Source: CAYWXK01 sp964462515
Lineage (GTDB): Bacteria; Planctomycetota; Phycisphaerae; Sedimentisphaerales; Anaerobacaceae
DNA: 64,000 nucleotides
Reading direction: 5' to 3'
Assembly (NCBI GenBank): GCA_964462515.1
Contig: CAYWXK010000017.1
Location: 18,086 to 82,085 of the forward strand
Below are positions 1-7,764 of this stretch, piece after piece; the stretch's first letter is position 1, and each line of letters opens with the position of its first letter. A program made the position numbers and the translations under genes. The notes below the pieces were generated by a model. The model was not told the origin of the DNA. It did not search any database and saw only the letters and a list, made by a program, of their open reading frames with translations.

Positions 1-2
1 TT

Positions 3-86
3 GGCTCTTGTGTGGCCGTGCTTTTACACAATGCGAGGCCTGCAGGCCGTGTGATTGGAGCGGCCGAGAAAACAGAGCTTGTTTGA
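3..86 (+). CDS. possible 3' end of an upstream gene
   Basis: One frame stays open from the window edge to a TGA at 84-86 and gives about 27 residues with a plausible composition. I do not recognise the family. The two other forward frames also run for 17-36 codons, so this could be chance. The stretch 87-201 between it and argC holds no clear feature. Confidence 0.2.
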   Translation, partial: GSCVAVLLHNARPAGRVIGAAEKTELV

Positions 87-201
87 GAGTTGAGTTAGCG
101 GCAGTTCTTTGACATGCTTTGGTTTGCAAAGTGCTGTTGAGTTAATTACAATGGCCGTCGAGAACAAGCTCATCGGCTATTTTTGTTGGAAGGATAAAGT
201 T

Positions 202-1209
202 ATGATACGAGTTGCAATAATTGGGGCCAGCGGCTATACCGGCGCTGAATCAATAAAAATTATCCTGCAGCATAGCCAGGCCAAATTAGTTTATCTGACC
301 GCTCTGCCGGAGGAGTGCGGCCCTGTTGAAGATGTCTTCCCGCAGTTTAAGGGCCGCTGCAATCTGCCAATCGAACCATTGGATTTCGCAAAGCTCTCCG
401 GGCTGGCTGACACCGCTCTTTGCTGTCTGCCACACAAGGTCTCGATGGGATTTGTACCGAAACTTTTGGATATGGGATTAAAGGTCATCGACTTCAGCGC
501 CGACTATCGAATAAAAAATGTGGCGGTCTATGAAAAGTTTTATCAAAAACACACCGATACGGACAATCTCGCCAAGGCGGTTTATGGCCTGCCGGAATTG
601 TTCCGCAAGCAGATAAAGTCAGCAAATCTGGTCGCAAATCCGGGTTGTTTCCCCACCGGCGCGATTCTTGCGATAGCGCCGCTCTTGAAAGAAAATCTTA
701 TCCAGACAGATTCTATTATTGTTAATGCAGTAACCGGCATATCGGGTGCGGGTAAAAACCCATCGAGCAAATTCCATTTTCCGAATATGAATGAGAATTT
801 GTTCCCTTACGGCATCGGCACACATCGCCATTTACCGGAGATGGAGCAAATCGCAAGTGAAATCGCCGGCCGCAACGTGCAAATTCTGTTTCAGCCGCAC
901 GCAGGGCCCTTCGACAGGGGAATCCTATCGAGCGTATATTGTCAGCCGAAAGGCAAAACCAATAATGACCAACTGGTAAAACTCTACAATAGTTTTTACG
1001 CCTCAGAGCCGTTTGTGCAGGTCCGTAAGGACCCTCCTGCTGTAAAAGATGTCGCAGGGACAAACTACTGCCATATCTTTGCGACTTGCGTGAAAAGCAA
1101 AATTGTAATTTTTTCAGCGATTGACAACCTTGTAAAAGGCGCCTCCGGCCAGGCAGTTCAAAATATGAACATCATCTTCGGCATCAATGAGACTATGGGC
1201 CTGCTTTAG
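202..1209 (+). CDS. argC: N-acetyl-gamma-glutamyl-phosphate reductase
   Basis: Cytoplasmic enzyme of arginine biosynthesis that reduces N-acetyl-glutamyl phosphate to the semialdehyde with NADPH. The nucleotide-binding motif GASGYTG is at residues 8-14. The catalytic cysteine is in NPGCFPTG at residue 149, the usual position for type 1 ArgC, and HRHLPE follows later. The reading frame is open upstream to 109, but the ATG at 202 is preferred: it follows AAGGATAAAGTT, and the protein then begins MIRVAIIGASG like the family and is 335 residues long, a normal length. argJ lies 0.9 kb downstream on the same strand, so this is a partial arg cluster. Confidence 0.95.
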   Translation: MIRVAIIGASGYTGAESIKIILQHSQAKLVYLTALPEECGPVEDVFPQFKGRCNLPIEPLDFAKLSGLADTALCCLPHKVSMGFVPKLLDMGLKVIDFSADYRIKNVAVYEKFYQKHTDTDNLAKAVYGLPELFRKQIKSANLVANPGCFPTGAILAIAPLLKENLIQTDSIIVNAVTGISGAGKNPSSKFHFPNMNENLFPYGIGTHRHLPEMEQIASEIAGRNVQILFQPHAGPFDRGILSSVYCQPKGKTNNDQLVKLYNSFYASEPFVQVRKDPPAVKDVAGTNYCHIFATCVKSKIVIFSAIDNLVKGASGQAVQNMNIIFGINETMGLL

Positions 1210-1253
1210 GTTATTTAGCCTGCCGTTTCACGGCGGGTTCCAATCGGAGAATA

Positions 1254-2108
1254 ATGAAAACCATCGGCAAATTAAAAGTTGCTATCTGCCAGTTTGCGGT
1301 GGGCAGGAATATCACGCGAAACGCCGAAAGAATCCGCGAGTTTTTGCGCAAAGCGGCTAAAAACAAAGCAGATATTGTGCATTTTCCGGAGTGCGCCCTT
1401 AGCGGCTACGTAGGCACCGATTTTCCATCATTTGATGGATACGACTGGGAACTATTGAAGGAAGAAACCCTAAAGGTTATGGCGCTGGCAGGGAAATTAG
1501 GGCTCTGGGTAGTTTTAGGCAGCACCCACCGGCTGACTGAACCCAATAAACCACACAACTCGCTGTATCTTATCAATCCTGAAGGTAAGGTTGTGGACCG
1601 ATACGATAAGAGGTTTTGTACAAGGCAGGATTTGCGTCGGCTGAAGCCAGGCGACCACTTTGTCTTTTTTACGATTAACGGCGTCCAGTGCTCACTGCTT
1701 ATATGCTTCGACTTGCGGTTTCCGGAACTATACCGGCAGCTTTACAAGCAAGGCGTCAATTGTATCTTTCAATCATTTTACAATGCCCGGCAGAAAGGCC
1801 CGAGCGTTCACACACATATCATTCGCCAGACGATGCAGTGCCACGCAGCGACAAATCACTTCTGGGCAAGTTGTGCAAATTCGAGCGCCTACTATTCGCC
1901 TTATCCATCCTTTTTTATCCAGCCGGATGGCAAAATCGTCCGCAAACTGGCGGCCAATCGCCCGGGTATGATGATAAATACGGTCGATTTGAGCAAAAAA
2001 TTTTATGACCCGATGGCCGGTTTCAAGGATATGGTGATTGCCGGAGCTTTAAGCAACGGGCCGAAAGTTATAAGAGACTCAAGATCAAAGGATACTAAGT
2101 GTCTTTAG
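1254..2108 (+). CDS. carbon-nitrogen hydrolase (nitrilase superfamily)
   Basis: A 284-residue amidase-type enzyme that cleaves or transfers non-peptide C-N bonds; the substrate cannot be read from the sequence. The catalytic triad is visible: Glu46 in HFPEC, Lys119 in YDKRF, and Cys151 in LLICFDLRFPE, all at normal spacing. The ATG at 1254 follows GGAGAATA. The gene sits between argC and argJ, 44 bases after the first and 9 bases before the second, so co-transcription is likely. A role in nitrogen metabolism near arginine synthesis is inference only. Confidence 0.88.
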   Translation: MKTIGKLKVAICQFAVGRNITRNAERIREFLRKAAKNKADIVHFPECALSGYVGTDFPSFDGYDWELLKEETLKVMALAGKLGLWVVLGSTHRLTEPNKPHNSLYLINPEGKVVDRYDKRFCTRQDLRRLKPGDHFVFFTINGVQCSLLICFDLRFPELYRQLYKQGVNCIFQSFYNARQKGPSVHTHIIRQTMQCHAATNHFWASCANSSAYYSPYPSFFIQPDGKIVRKLAANRPGMMINTVDLSKKFYDPMAGFKDMVIAGALSNGPKVIRDSRSKDTKCL

Positions 2109-2117
2109 GAAAATCCA

Positions 2118-3764
2118 ATGGTGAAGAAAGATATACGGTTCAAAGAAATAGAGCGAGACCTTGCTTCTAAGGACGAAAATGCCAAGTGGCAGGCAGCAAG
2201 TACCCTGGGGAATTACTGTGAGTCCAAACGCGGTGCGGAACTAATTTGGCCTTTGGTAGTTAAGTGGGGGTCGCATAATAATGAAGATACTCGAATGGCG
2301 ATCGCAACCTGTGTGCTTGAACACGTTCTGCAGTATCACTTTGATACATACTTTGAGAAGTGCGTTGAGATTATAGCAGATGGAAACCTGATGTTTGGTT
2401 TCACTTTCTCAATGTGTGGCAAGTTCGGTCAATCAAGGTACCCGCGGAATTCCAGGAGGATAGATAAATTGGAAGAAGAATACTACAAATTGAAGGAAAG
2501 ACAGGAACAAATGGCAAATAATACTACTACAGAACCGAAGGGGTTTTTAGCGGCTGGCGTGAGTTGCGGGATAAAACAGTCCGGCAGGCCAGATTTAGGG
2601 CTGATTGTCTGTCCCACCGGTGCGACAGCAGCAGCAGTATTCACGACAAATAAAATCGTATCAGCAGCGGTAGAAGTCAGCAAAAAACATATAAAAAGCC
2701 CTAAGATTTTCGGCGTAGTCGTTAATTCCGGCTGTGCCAACACCTGCACAGGAAAGCTCGGGCTCAAGAATGCGATAGAAATGTGTACTCTTACGGCGTC
2801 GCTCGTTGCTCGTCGCTCGTCACACGAGTCACGGGTCATGAGCTACAAACCGCGAACTATTCTCGTTGCTTCAACCGGTATCATCGGCCACCAGTTGCCG
2901 ATGAAAAAAATAGTATCTGGCATCGCAAAGGCAGCAGCAAAGATTTCGAACTCTCCATCAGCCGGGCTTTCTTTCGCACAGGCGATAATGACCACAGACA
3001 CAAAGCCAAAACAAACGGTCCGCCAACTAAACCTCGAGGCAGGGGTCAGGGGTCAGGGGTCGGGGGTCACGATAGCCGGCGTAGTTAAGGGAGCGGGGAT
3101 GATTGCGCCAAATATGGCGACCACACTCTGCTTTATTACAACCGATGTTGCTATTAGCGAACCGCTGCTGAATAGGGCATTGAAAGATGCCATCGGCAAT
3201 TCGCTGAATAAACTGACCGTTGATGGCCATCAAAGCACTAACGATACAGCGATAATTCTTGCGTCAGGATTAGCGGGCAATCGCCCAATAGCAAGAAAGT
3301 CGCCACGATATAAGAAATTTGCGAAGGCGCTTGCCGATTTGTGCGATGATTTAGCGAGGCAAATGGCACTCGATGCCGAAGGCGCAACGCGGATGTTTAA
3401 GGTCGTTGTCAAAGGTGCCGCAACAAAGAGCGATGCGGCGAAGGCGGCAAGGGCGGTAGCCAATTATCCGTTAGTCAAATGTGCCATTCACGGAGGCGAT
3501 CCAAACTGGGGCAGAATTATATGTGCCGTCGGCTCAACAGGCGTAAAATTAAATCCGGCTAAACTATCCTGCAAAATTGGACCAATTACCGTTTTCAAAA
3601 ATGGTGCACCAACGAAATTTGACGAAAAGAAGGCAAGCCAGATTATTTCCAAACCCGAGCACACGATAACGGTGGATTTAGGGATAGGAGTGGCAAGCGA
3701 TTTCTGCTATGGCTGCGATTTGAGTGCCGAGTATGTCAGAATAAACGCCGAATACCGCACATAG
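2118..3764 (+). CDS. argJ: ArgJ with N-terminal HEAT-like extension
   Basis: Residues 132-548 are a bifunctional ornithine acetyltransferase / N-acetylglutamate synthase. The auto-cleavage motif KGAGMIAPNMAT is present, with the nucleophile Thr335 (Thr204 of the ArgJ part). Residues 1-131 are a separate alpha-helical, HEAT-like module (WQAASTLGNY, RMAIATCVLEHVL) that resembles small stand-alone HEAT proteins. No stop separates them. An internal ATG at 2511, preceded by AGACAGGAACAA, could start ArgJ on its own, so this may be a fusion or two translationally joined genes. The ArgJ part carries two odd inserts, at 2797-2852 (GTCGCTCGT repeats) and 3039-3070 (GGGGTCA repeats, giving GVRGQGSGV just before the motif). 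Confidence 0.9.
   Translation: MVKKDIRFKEIERDLASKDENAKWQAASTLGNYCESKRGAELIWPLVVKWGSHNNEDTRMAIATCVLEHVLQYHFDTYFEKCVEIIADGNLMFGFTFSMCGKFGQSRYPRNSRRIDKLEEEYYKLKERQEQMANNTTTEPKGFLAAGVSCGIKQSGRPDLGLIVCPTGATAAAVFTTNKIVSAAVEVSKKHIKSPKIFGVVVNSGCANTCTGKLGLKNAIEMCTLTASLVARRSSHESRVMSYKPRTILVASTGIIGHQLPMKKIVSGIAKAAAKISNSPSAGLSFAQAIMTTDTKPKQTVRQLNLEAGVRGQGSGVTIAGVVKGAGMIAPNMATTLCFITTDVAISEPLLNRALKDAIGNSLNKLTVDGHQSTNDTAIILASGLAGNRPIARKSPRYKKFAKALADLCDDLARQMALDAEGATRMFKVVVKGAATKSDAAKAARAVANYPLVKCAIHGGDPNWGRIICAVGSTGVKLNPAKLSCKIGPITVFKNGAPTKFDEKKASQIISKPEHTITVDLGIGVASDFCYGCDLSAEYVRINAEYRT
2797..2852. repeat. family G repeat inside argJ
   Basis: The stretch is built on GTCGCTCGTTGCTCGTCGCTCGTCAC and is read in frame as serine/arginine-rich residues between a conserved cysteine-containing segment and ILVASTGIIG. 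An inverted relative lies at 23331-23359 inside the GspK-like gene. Confidence 0.7.
3039..3070. repeat. family H GGGGTCA tandem repeat inside argJ
   Basis: Three to four copies of a 7-8 base unit (AGGGGTC) are read in frame just upstream of the conserved KGAGMI motif. They add about ten Gly/Val/Arg/Gln residues. No frameshift results. Confidence 0.7.
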
Positions 3765-4119
3765 AAGCGTAAAACTTAATCCATCGGGGACACAAACTAA
3801 AAACCCAAATCGAAACGCCCCCGCACCAACGGTTCGGCAGGCAAAGCAAGGTTTTTTCTAACGGGATTTGACGCGCGACACAATACGAGATACGAACGAT
3901 GAGGCGGGGTTTTCAGTTTGCAAGTTTAACTTGTTTATTGTAAAGCCCGTTAGAAAGCTCTATAATATTTTTACCCCGCTTAAACCCGTTTAGAGATTTT
4001 ATCTCTAACGGGTCTAAAAGGCAGGGCCCGTTAGACCTAAAGGTCTAACGGGTCAGGACTTTCTTTTGCCGCAAGGCATCCCCAAGCGGACTAATGGGGT
4101 GAACTTAAATGGCTTGTAA
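3765..4119. repeat. 355-base gap holding family A and D repeats
   Basis: There is no gene here. Two strong hairpins occur: CCCGTTTAGAGAT (3985-3997) with ATCTCTAACGGG (4001-4012), and CCCGTTAGACCT (4027-4038) with AGGTCTAACGGG (4041-4052). A family D unit GGCATCCCCAAGCGGA lies at 4075-4090. The part from 3962 to 4066 recurs, shortened, at 37097-37162. The first 150 bases (3780-3940) show nothing I recognise. Confidence 0.85.
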
Positions 4120-4686
4120 TTGATAGTTGGTTTCTCGAAGAATATGGTAAGGCAAAAAAAATTGCAGCCGCCATTGACGAAGGAAATGGTACGGGCGCTA
4201 AAAGCCGGCGATGAGGTCCTTATAAGCGGCGTAATATATGGCGCGCGGGATATGGCGCATAAGAGATTGTGCGAGGCAATACGAGCGAAGAGAAAACTGC
4301 CGTTTCCGCTTCAGGGAGCGATTATTTATTTTGTTGGCCCGACGCCTGCTCGGCCTGGGAAGGTCATCGGTGCTGCCGGCCCCACCACATCATCGAGAAT
4401 GGATGCCTATAGCCCAATACTTTTTGCCAAAGGCCTTAAAGCAACAATGGGAAAGGGGTATCGAGGCAGCGAAGTGAGAGAATCTCTTAGGAAATACAAT
4501 GCGGTTCATTTTATAACCATCGGCGGGGCAGGAGCGCTATTGAGCAAGCATATTGTTGCGGCACAAGTGTTTGCCTACGAAGACCTCGGAACAGAAGCAA
4601 TATGGAAACTGGATGTAGTTGATTTTCCTGCTATCGTAGCATACGACTGTTATGGGAACAGCGTTTTTAAGGAGATAAGTAGTTGA
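4120..4686 (+). CDS. fumarase / tartrate dehydratase, beta subunit
   Basis: Fe-S hydro-lyase beta (C-terminal) subunit, which together with an alpha subunit interconverts fumarate and malate or dehydrates L-tartrate. Family signatures are GPTTSSRMD, ATMGKGYRG, TIGGAGALL and AYEDLGTEAIWKL; 188 residues is normal for a stand-alone beta subunit. The TTG at 4120 and the ATG at 4144 are both possible starts, and neither has a clear ribosome site. No alpha subunit lies next to it or elsewhere in the window, so the partner must be distant or absent. The gene follows a repeat-filled gap and precedes another repeat. Confidence 0.88.
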   Translation: MIVGFSKNMVRQKKLQPPLTKEMVRALKAGDEVLISGVIYGARDMAHKRLCEAIRAKRKLPFPLQGAIIYFVGPTPARPGKVIGAAGPTTSSRMDAYSPILFAKGLKATMGKGYRGSEVRESLRKYNAVHFITIGGAGALLSKHIVAAQVFAYEDLGTEAIWKLDVVDFPAIVAYDCYGNSVFKEISS

Positions 4687-4770
4687 CCCATTCGACTTCG
4701 CTCTCGCCGCCGCGTAGCTTTGGCGAAGCGGGGCAGGGTCATCCTGAACGACTGAAAGGAGTCGAAGGAT
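4683..4770. repeat. family B repeat supplying the next gene's start signals
   Basis: The right part, 4740-4770, matches the reverse complement of a family B copy inside the 37-40 kb glycosidase gene (around 38255-38300) at nearly every base. It ends GAAAGGAGTCGAAGGAT. Its AAGGAG lies 7 bases before the ATG at 4769, and its last two bases are the AT of that ATG. The left part (4712-4736) has a GCGTAGCTT..GCGAAGC element also seen near 36984-37012. Confidence 0.8.
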
Positions 4771-5839
4771 GAAAGTTGCTTTAATCGGTTTATTGCAGTC
4801 CGGCAAAAGCACAATTCTGTCAGCTATCAGCGGCAAGGGCTTGCCCCCGCCCGGCTCAACCGCGATTGAAGAGGCTATTGTGCCGGTTCCAGATGAAAGA
4901 ATAGATTGGCTGGCCGGATACTACAAACCAAAAAAGATAACATACGCGACAATCGACTGTCTTGACCTGCCTGGGTTTAGTTTTATTGATGACCATGGCC
5001 GGGCTGCAGCGAGGCGGCTGATTGGCCAGATAAGGACCGTTGATATGCTTGTTCTGGTAGTGCGGGCGTTTGAAAATTCTGCTGTGCCGCCTTATCGGGA
5101 AGCAATCGACCCTGCCAGAGACCTGACGGAATTGCAGACCGAGCTATTGCTTTCCGATTTGGAGCTTGTAACCACGCGTATAGAAAATCTTGAAAAGCAA
5201 GCCCATAAGCCGACGAAAACCCAGGCACAGGATAAGGCAGAACTGGCACTGCACAAAAAATTGCAAGAGACAATCGAATCAGAGAAACCCATAAGCACTG
5301 CTATCGAAAATGAAGCAGAGCGCGAAATGGTTAAGTCGCTTGGTTTTTTGACTCTAAAGCCGATTGTGGTTGTGGTCAATGTCGGCGAAAACCAGTTGGA
5401 CAAGAAATTTGATTTTAGCGGGCGTATCGATACCTCTGTGCCGGTTACGACAATGTGTGCCGAGCTGGAATATGAGCTGGCACAATTGGATGCAGGCAGC
5501 AGGCCGGAGTTTATGGCTAATCTGGGCATCACTGAATCGGCGGCAAGCAAATTCGTCAAAAGCTGTTACGCCGCAGCAGGCCTGATTAGTTTTCTAACGG
5601 TTGTCTCAGATGAGCTGCGTGCGTGGCCTATAAAAAAAGGAACTATTGCGGTTGATGCAGCAGGCAAAGTACACACCGATATCAAGCGAGGTTTCATAAG
5701 GGCCGAGACTATGGCCTTCGGCGACTTAAAAGCTCTTGGCAGCGAAAAGGCAGTCAAAGCCGCCGGCAAAATTCGTCTCGAAGGCAAGGATTATGTCGTT
5801 CACGATGGCGACATTATTAATTTCAGGTTCAATGTGTAG
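4769..5839 (+). CDS. YchF/OLA1-like GTPase or ATPase with TGS domain
   Basis: P-loop protein of the Obg/YchF group. GLLQSGKST (residues 7-15) is the Walker A motif, LDLPGF the Walker B region, and VVVNVGE takes the place of the canonical NKxD, as in YchF, whose members often prefer ATP. A helical segment (about 115-190) rich in Glu/Lys is followed by a C-terminal TGS domain (about 285-356, ending VVHDGDIINFRF). YchF proteins bind ribosomes and respond to stress. At 356 residues it is close to family length, but the P-loop is divergent (usually GLPNVGKST), so it may be a paralogue rather than the canonical YchF. Start signals come from a repeat. Confidence 0.85.
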   Translation: MKVALIGLLQSGKSTILSAISGKGLPPPGSTAIEEAIVPVPDERIDWLAGYYKPKKITYATIDCLDLPGFSFIDDHGRAAARRLIGQIRTVDMLVLVVRAFENSAVPPYREAIDPARDLTELQTELLLSDLELVTTRIENLEKQAHKPTKTQAQDKAELALHKKLQETIESEKPISTAIENEAEREMVKSLGFLTLKPIVVVVNVGENQLDKKFDFSGRIDTSVPVTTMCAELEYELAQLDAGSRPEFMANLGITESAASKFVKSCYAAAGLISFLTVVSDELRAWPIKKGTIAVDAAGKVHTDIKRGFIRAETMAFGDLKALGSEKAVKAAGKIRLEGKDYVVHDGDIINFRFNV

Positions 5840-5852
5840 GTAAATAGGTTTA

Positions 5853-6659
5853 ATGGCAGGGTTTTTTAGGATACTTTCACAACAACTTTTCTTGCTGTTG
5901 GCAGTGCCACCCATAGCTATTGTTGTGCATTCCTGTTCGGATGTAGAGCCATCCAATAATACACCTTGTTACACATACAAGGTCGTTAAGACTTACGCGC
6001 ACGACCCTTGTGCTTTCACGCAGGGACTGGTGTTTGAGAACGGCATAATGTATGAAGGAACGGGACTCTATGGATATTCGACTTTGCGTAAGGTGGACCT
6101 GGCAAGCGGCAGCATCCTGCAGGCCAAAGAAATCACGGATGGATTTTTCGGCGAAGGTATAACCATACGAGGCGACAGGATTATTCAGTTGACCTATAAA
6201 TCGAGAGTCGGCTTCGTTTACCAAAAAGATGATTTTCAGCTTTTGCGGACATTCAACTATTCAACGGAGGGCTGGGGCATCACGTATGATGGCAAACGGT
6301 TGATTATGAGCGACGGGACAGCAACATTATACTTTCTAAATCCAGATACATTTGAAGAGCTTGGCCATATTGAGGTGCGAGACAGGGGTGTTGCCGTGAA
6401 CAGGCTCAACGAGCTCGAATTCATCAAGGGCGAGGTCTATGCGAATGTTTGGCCGACTGAACGCATCGCACGCATCGACCCAAATACAGGCCGGGTAGTC
6501 GGCTGGATACACCTGCAAGGGCTTTCAAAACTGTTGGGCGAGAACCGGGAAATTGACGTTCTTAACGGCATCGCCTATGACCCTGTCGGCGACCGATTAT
6601 TCGTGACCGGAAAATTCTGGCCCAAACTTTTTGAAATAAAGCTTGTTCCCTTGAACTAA
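5853..6659 (+). CDS. glutaminyl-peptide cyclotransferase (plant/bacterial type)
   Basis: A 268-residue beta-propeller glutamine cyclotransferase that converts N-terminal Gln to pyroglutamate. Family motifs include AFTQGLVFENG, YEGTGLYGYSTLRKVDL, FFGEGITI, GWGITYDGK, LIMSDGTATL, NELEFIKGEVYANVW and LNGIAYDP near the end. The N-terminus has a hydrophobic signal segment (FLLLAVPPIAIVVHSC), so the protein acts outside the cytoplasmic membrane; a lipoprotein is possible but the lipobox is poor. It starts 14 bases after the GTPase gene. Confidence 0.9.
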   Translation: MAGFFRILSQQLFLLLAVPPIAIVVHSCSDVEPSNNTPCYTYKVVKTYAHDPCAFTQGLVFENGIMYEGTGLYGYSTLRKVDLASGSILQAKEITDGFFGEGITIRGDRIIQLTYKSRVGFVYQKDDFQLLRTFNYSTEGWGITYDGKRLIMSDGTATLYFLNPDTFEELGHIEVRDRGVAVNRLNELEFIKGEVYANVWPTERIARIDPNTGRVVGWIHLQGLSKLLGENREIDVLNGIAYDPVGDRLFVTGKFWPKLFEIKLVPLN

Positions 6660-6713
6660 TCTTGGCAAAAGCAATAAATCTTTGCTATAAATGGACCGTG
6701 TTCTGCTTCAGGT

Positions 6714-7139
6714 TTAATATGTAAATAGAGTTGGGGCAGATTTTGGCGGGTAAAAAACGCCTAACACCATGAACTGTTTTGGGTGGCGCCAAACGTTACC
6801 AACGTAAAAGTAAACATCTTTTTTAGTGCCACAAATGTCATTAAGCCACTTCTGTTTTATTTTCTCCAATAGCTCCTCTCCCTTATATTTTTGTCGCCAG
6901 CGCCTATATGATTCATTTAGTTCCCAATCGTGTATCATCAGTTTGTGACCGCAACACTTGGGCCAGTTGTAGCACCTAAATCTATAATAAAAGGTGAATG
7001 GCATTTGTTCGATTGGTTTTAGTTTCTTATCAAAGAGGCGGTATTGATTATAAGCTGCTTGGCGTTTTTTCTCATCTTGCCCTATCGATTTATTGAAAAA
7101 GAAATCTATATCGGCAGGTTTGAAGAGATTGTCCCTCAA
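6714..7139 (-). CDS. unknown protein next to DUF488, possibly 5'-truncated
   Basis: A 141-residue protein that I can only relate to uncharacterised proteins found beside DUF488 genes; it has WPKCCGHKLMIHDWELN and YFYVGNVWRHPKQFMVLGVFYP, rich in Cys, His and Trp. It begins at a TTG only 9 bases after the DUF488 stop, in the same frame, with no ribosome site. It may depend on coupling or read-through of that TAA, or be the rest of a longer protein. No function can be assigned. Confidence 0.6.
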   Translation of the reverse strand: MRDNLFKPADIDFFFNKSIGQDEKKRQAAYNQYRLFDKKLKPIEQMPFTFYYRFRCYNWPKCCGHKLMIHDWELNESYRRWRQKYKGEELLEKIKQKWLNDICGTKKDVYFYVGNVWRHPKQFMVLGVFYPPKSAPTLFTY

Positions 7140-7148
7140 CGAAATGAA

Positions 7149-7589
7149 TTATAGGTTTATTATTTGTAAGCCGTTACTATCTCGTTCCTGTATTTTCTTC
7201 GCAACAAGCTTCCGGTGGCAATTTTCTGCGAGATGCTCAAAGCACAAAAGGCAGCAAGTGTTGCGAGCAACGTGGCTATAAGCAATTTCTATAGCATCCT
7301 TTTGCTTGGCAAGGTGATTCTCTATATTCTTAAAGAAAAGCCGATAGTCATAATCACGTTTGAGCCTTTCCCTGATAGGTCTGGGGCTTCCCAGTTCTTG
7401 GAGATGTAAGTAGCGAATATTTTCTCGGCTCAACGTTTCGGTAAGTTCAGATTTCGAAAAACCCTTTTTGCGAGAAATGGGGGTTTCCCGCACATCAATA
7501 ACACAATCAATGGCAAAGTTTTTGAGGTGATTGACAAAACTGTCAAGGCTGGTTCCTTCGTATCCAATAGTGAATAATCGCTTCGCCAT
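7149..7589 (-). CDS. DUF488 family protein
   Basis: A cytoplasmic protein of unknown role. The family start FTIGYEGTSLDSF, followed by CVIDVRETPISRKKGFSK and a Cys pair (CCLLCFEH..CHR) before the C-terminus, marks DUF488. The ATG at 7589 (AAAGAGAG 5 bases upstream) is chosen over a TTG at 7604. It is 146 residues, the usual size. The following gene continues in the same frame after one TAA. The region 7605-7764 separates it from a divergent dehydrogenase gene and should hold both promoters. Confidence 0.85.
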   Translation of the reverse strand: MAKRLFTIGYEGTSLDSFVNHLKNFAIDCVIDVRETPISRKKGFSKSELTETLSRENIRYLHLQELGSPRPIRERLKRDYDYRLFFKNIENHLAKQKDAIEIAYSHVARNTCCLLCFEHLAENCHRKLVAKKIQERDSNGLQIINL

Positions 7590-7764
7590 AGGTCTCTCTT
7601 TCAAAAGCTGACAAAATTAAAACATTTATTGTATTCTATCGGATAATCCAGGAGAAATGGTAGAATTTTTTACTGTAAAATGGTACCTTCACGCTTTATA
7701 CAAGCGTTTTTTGCTTAGGTATTATAAGTTTATATGAAGTCAGTTACTTTTGAGGATATGTTCT

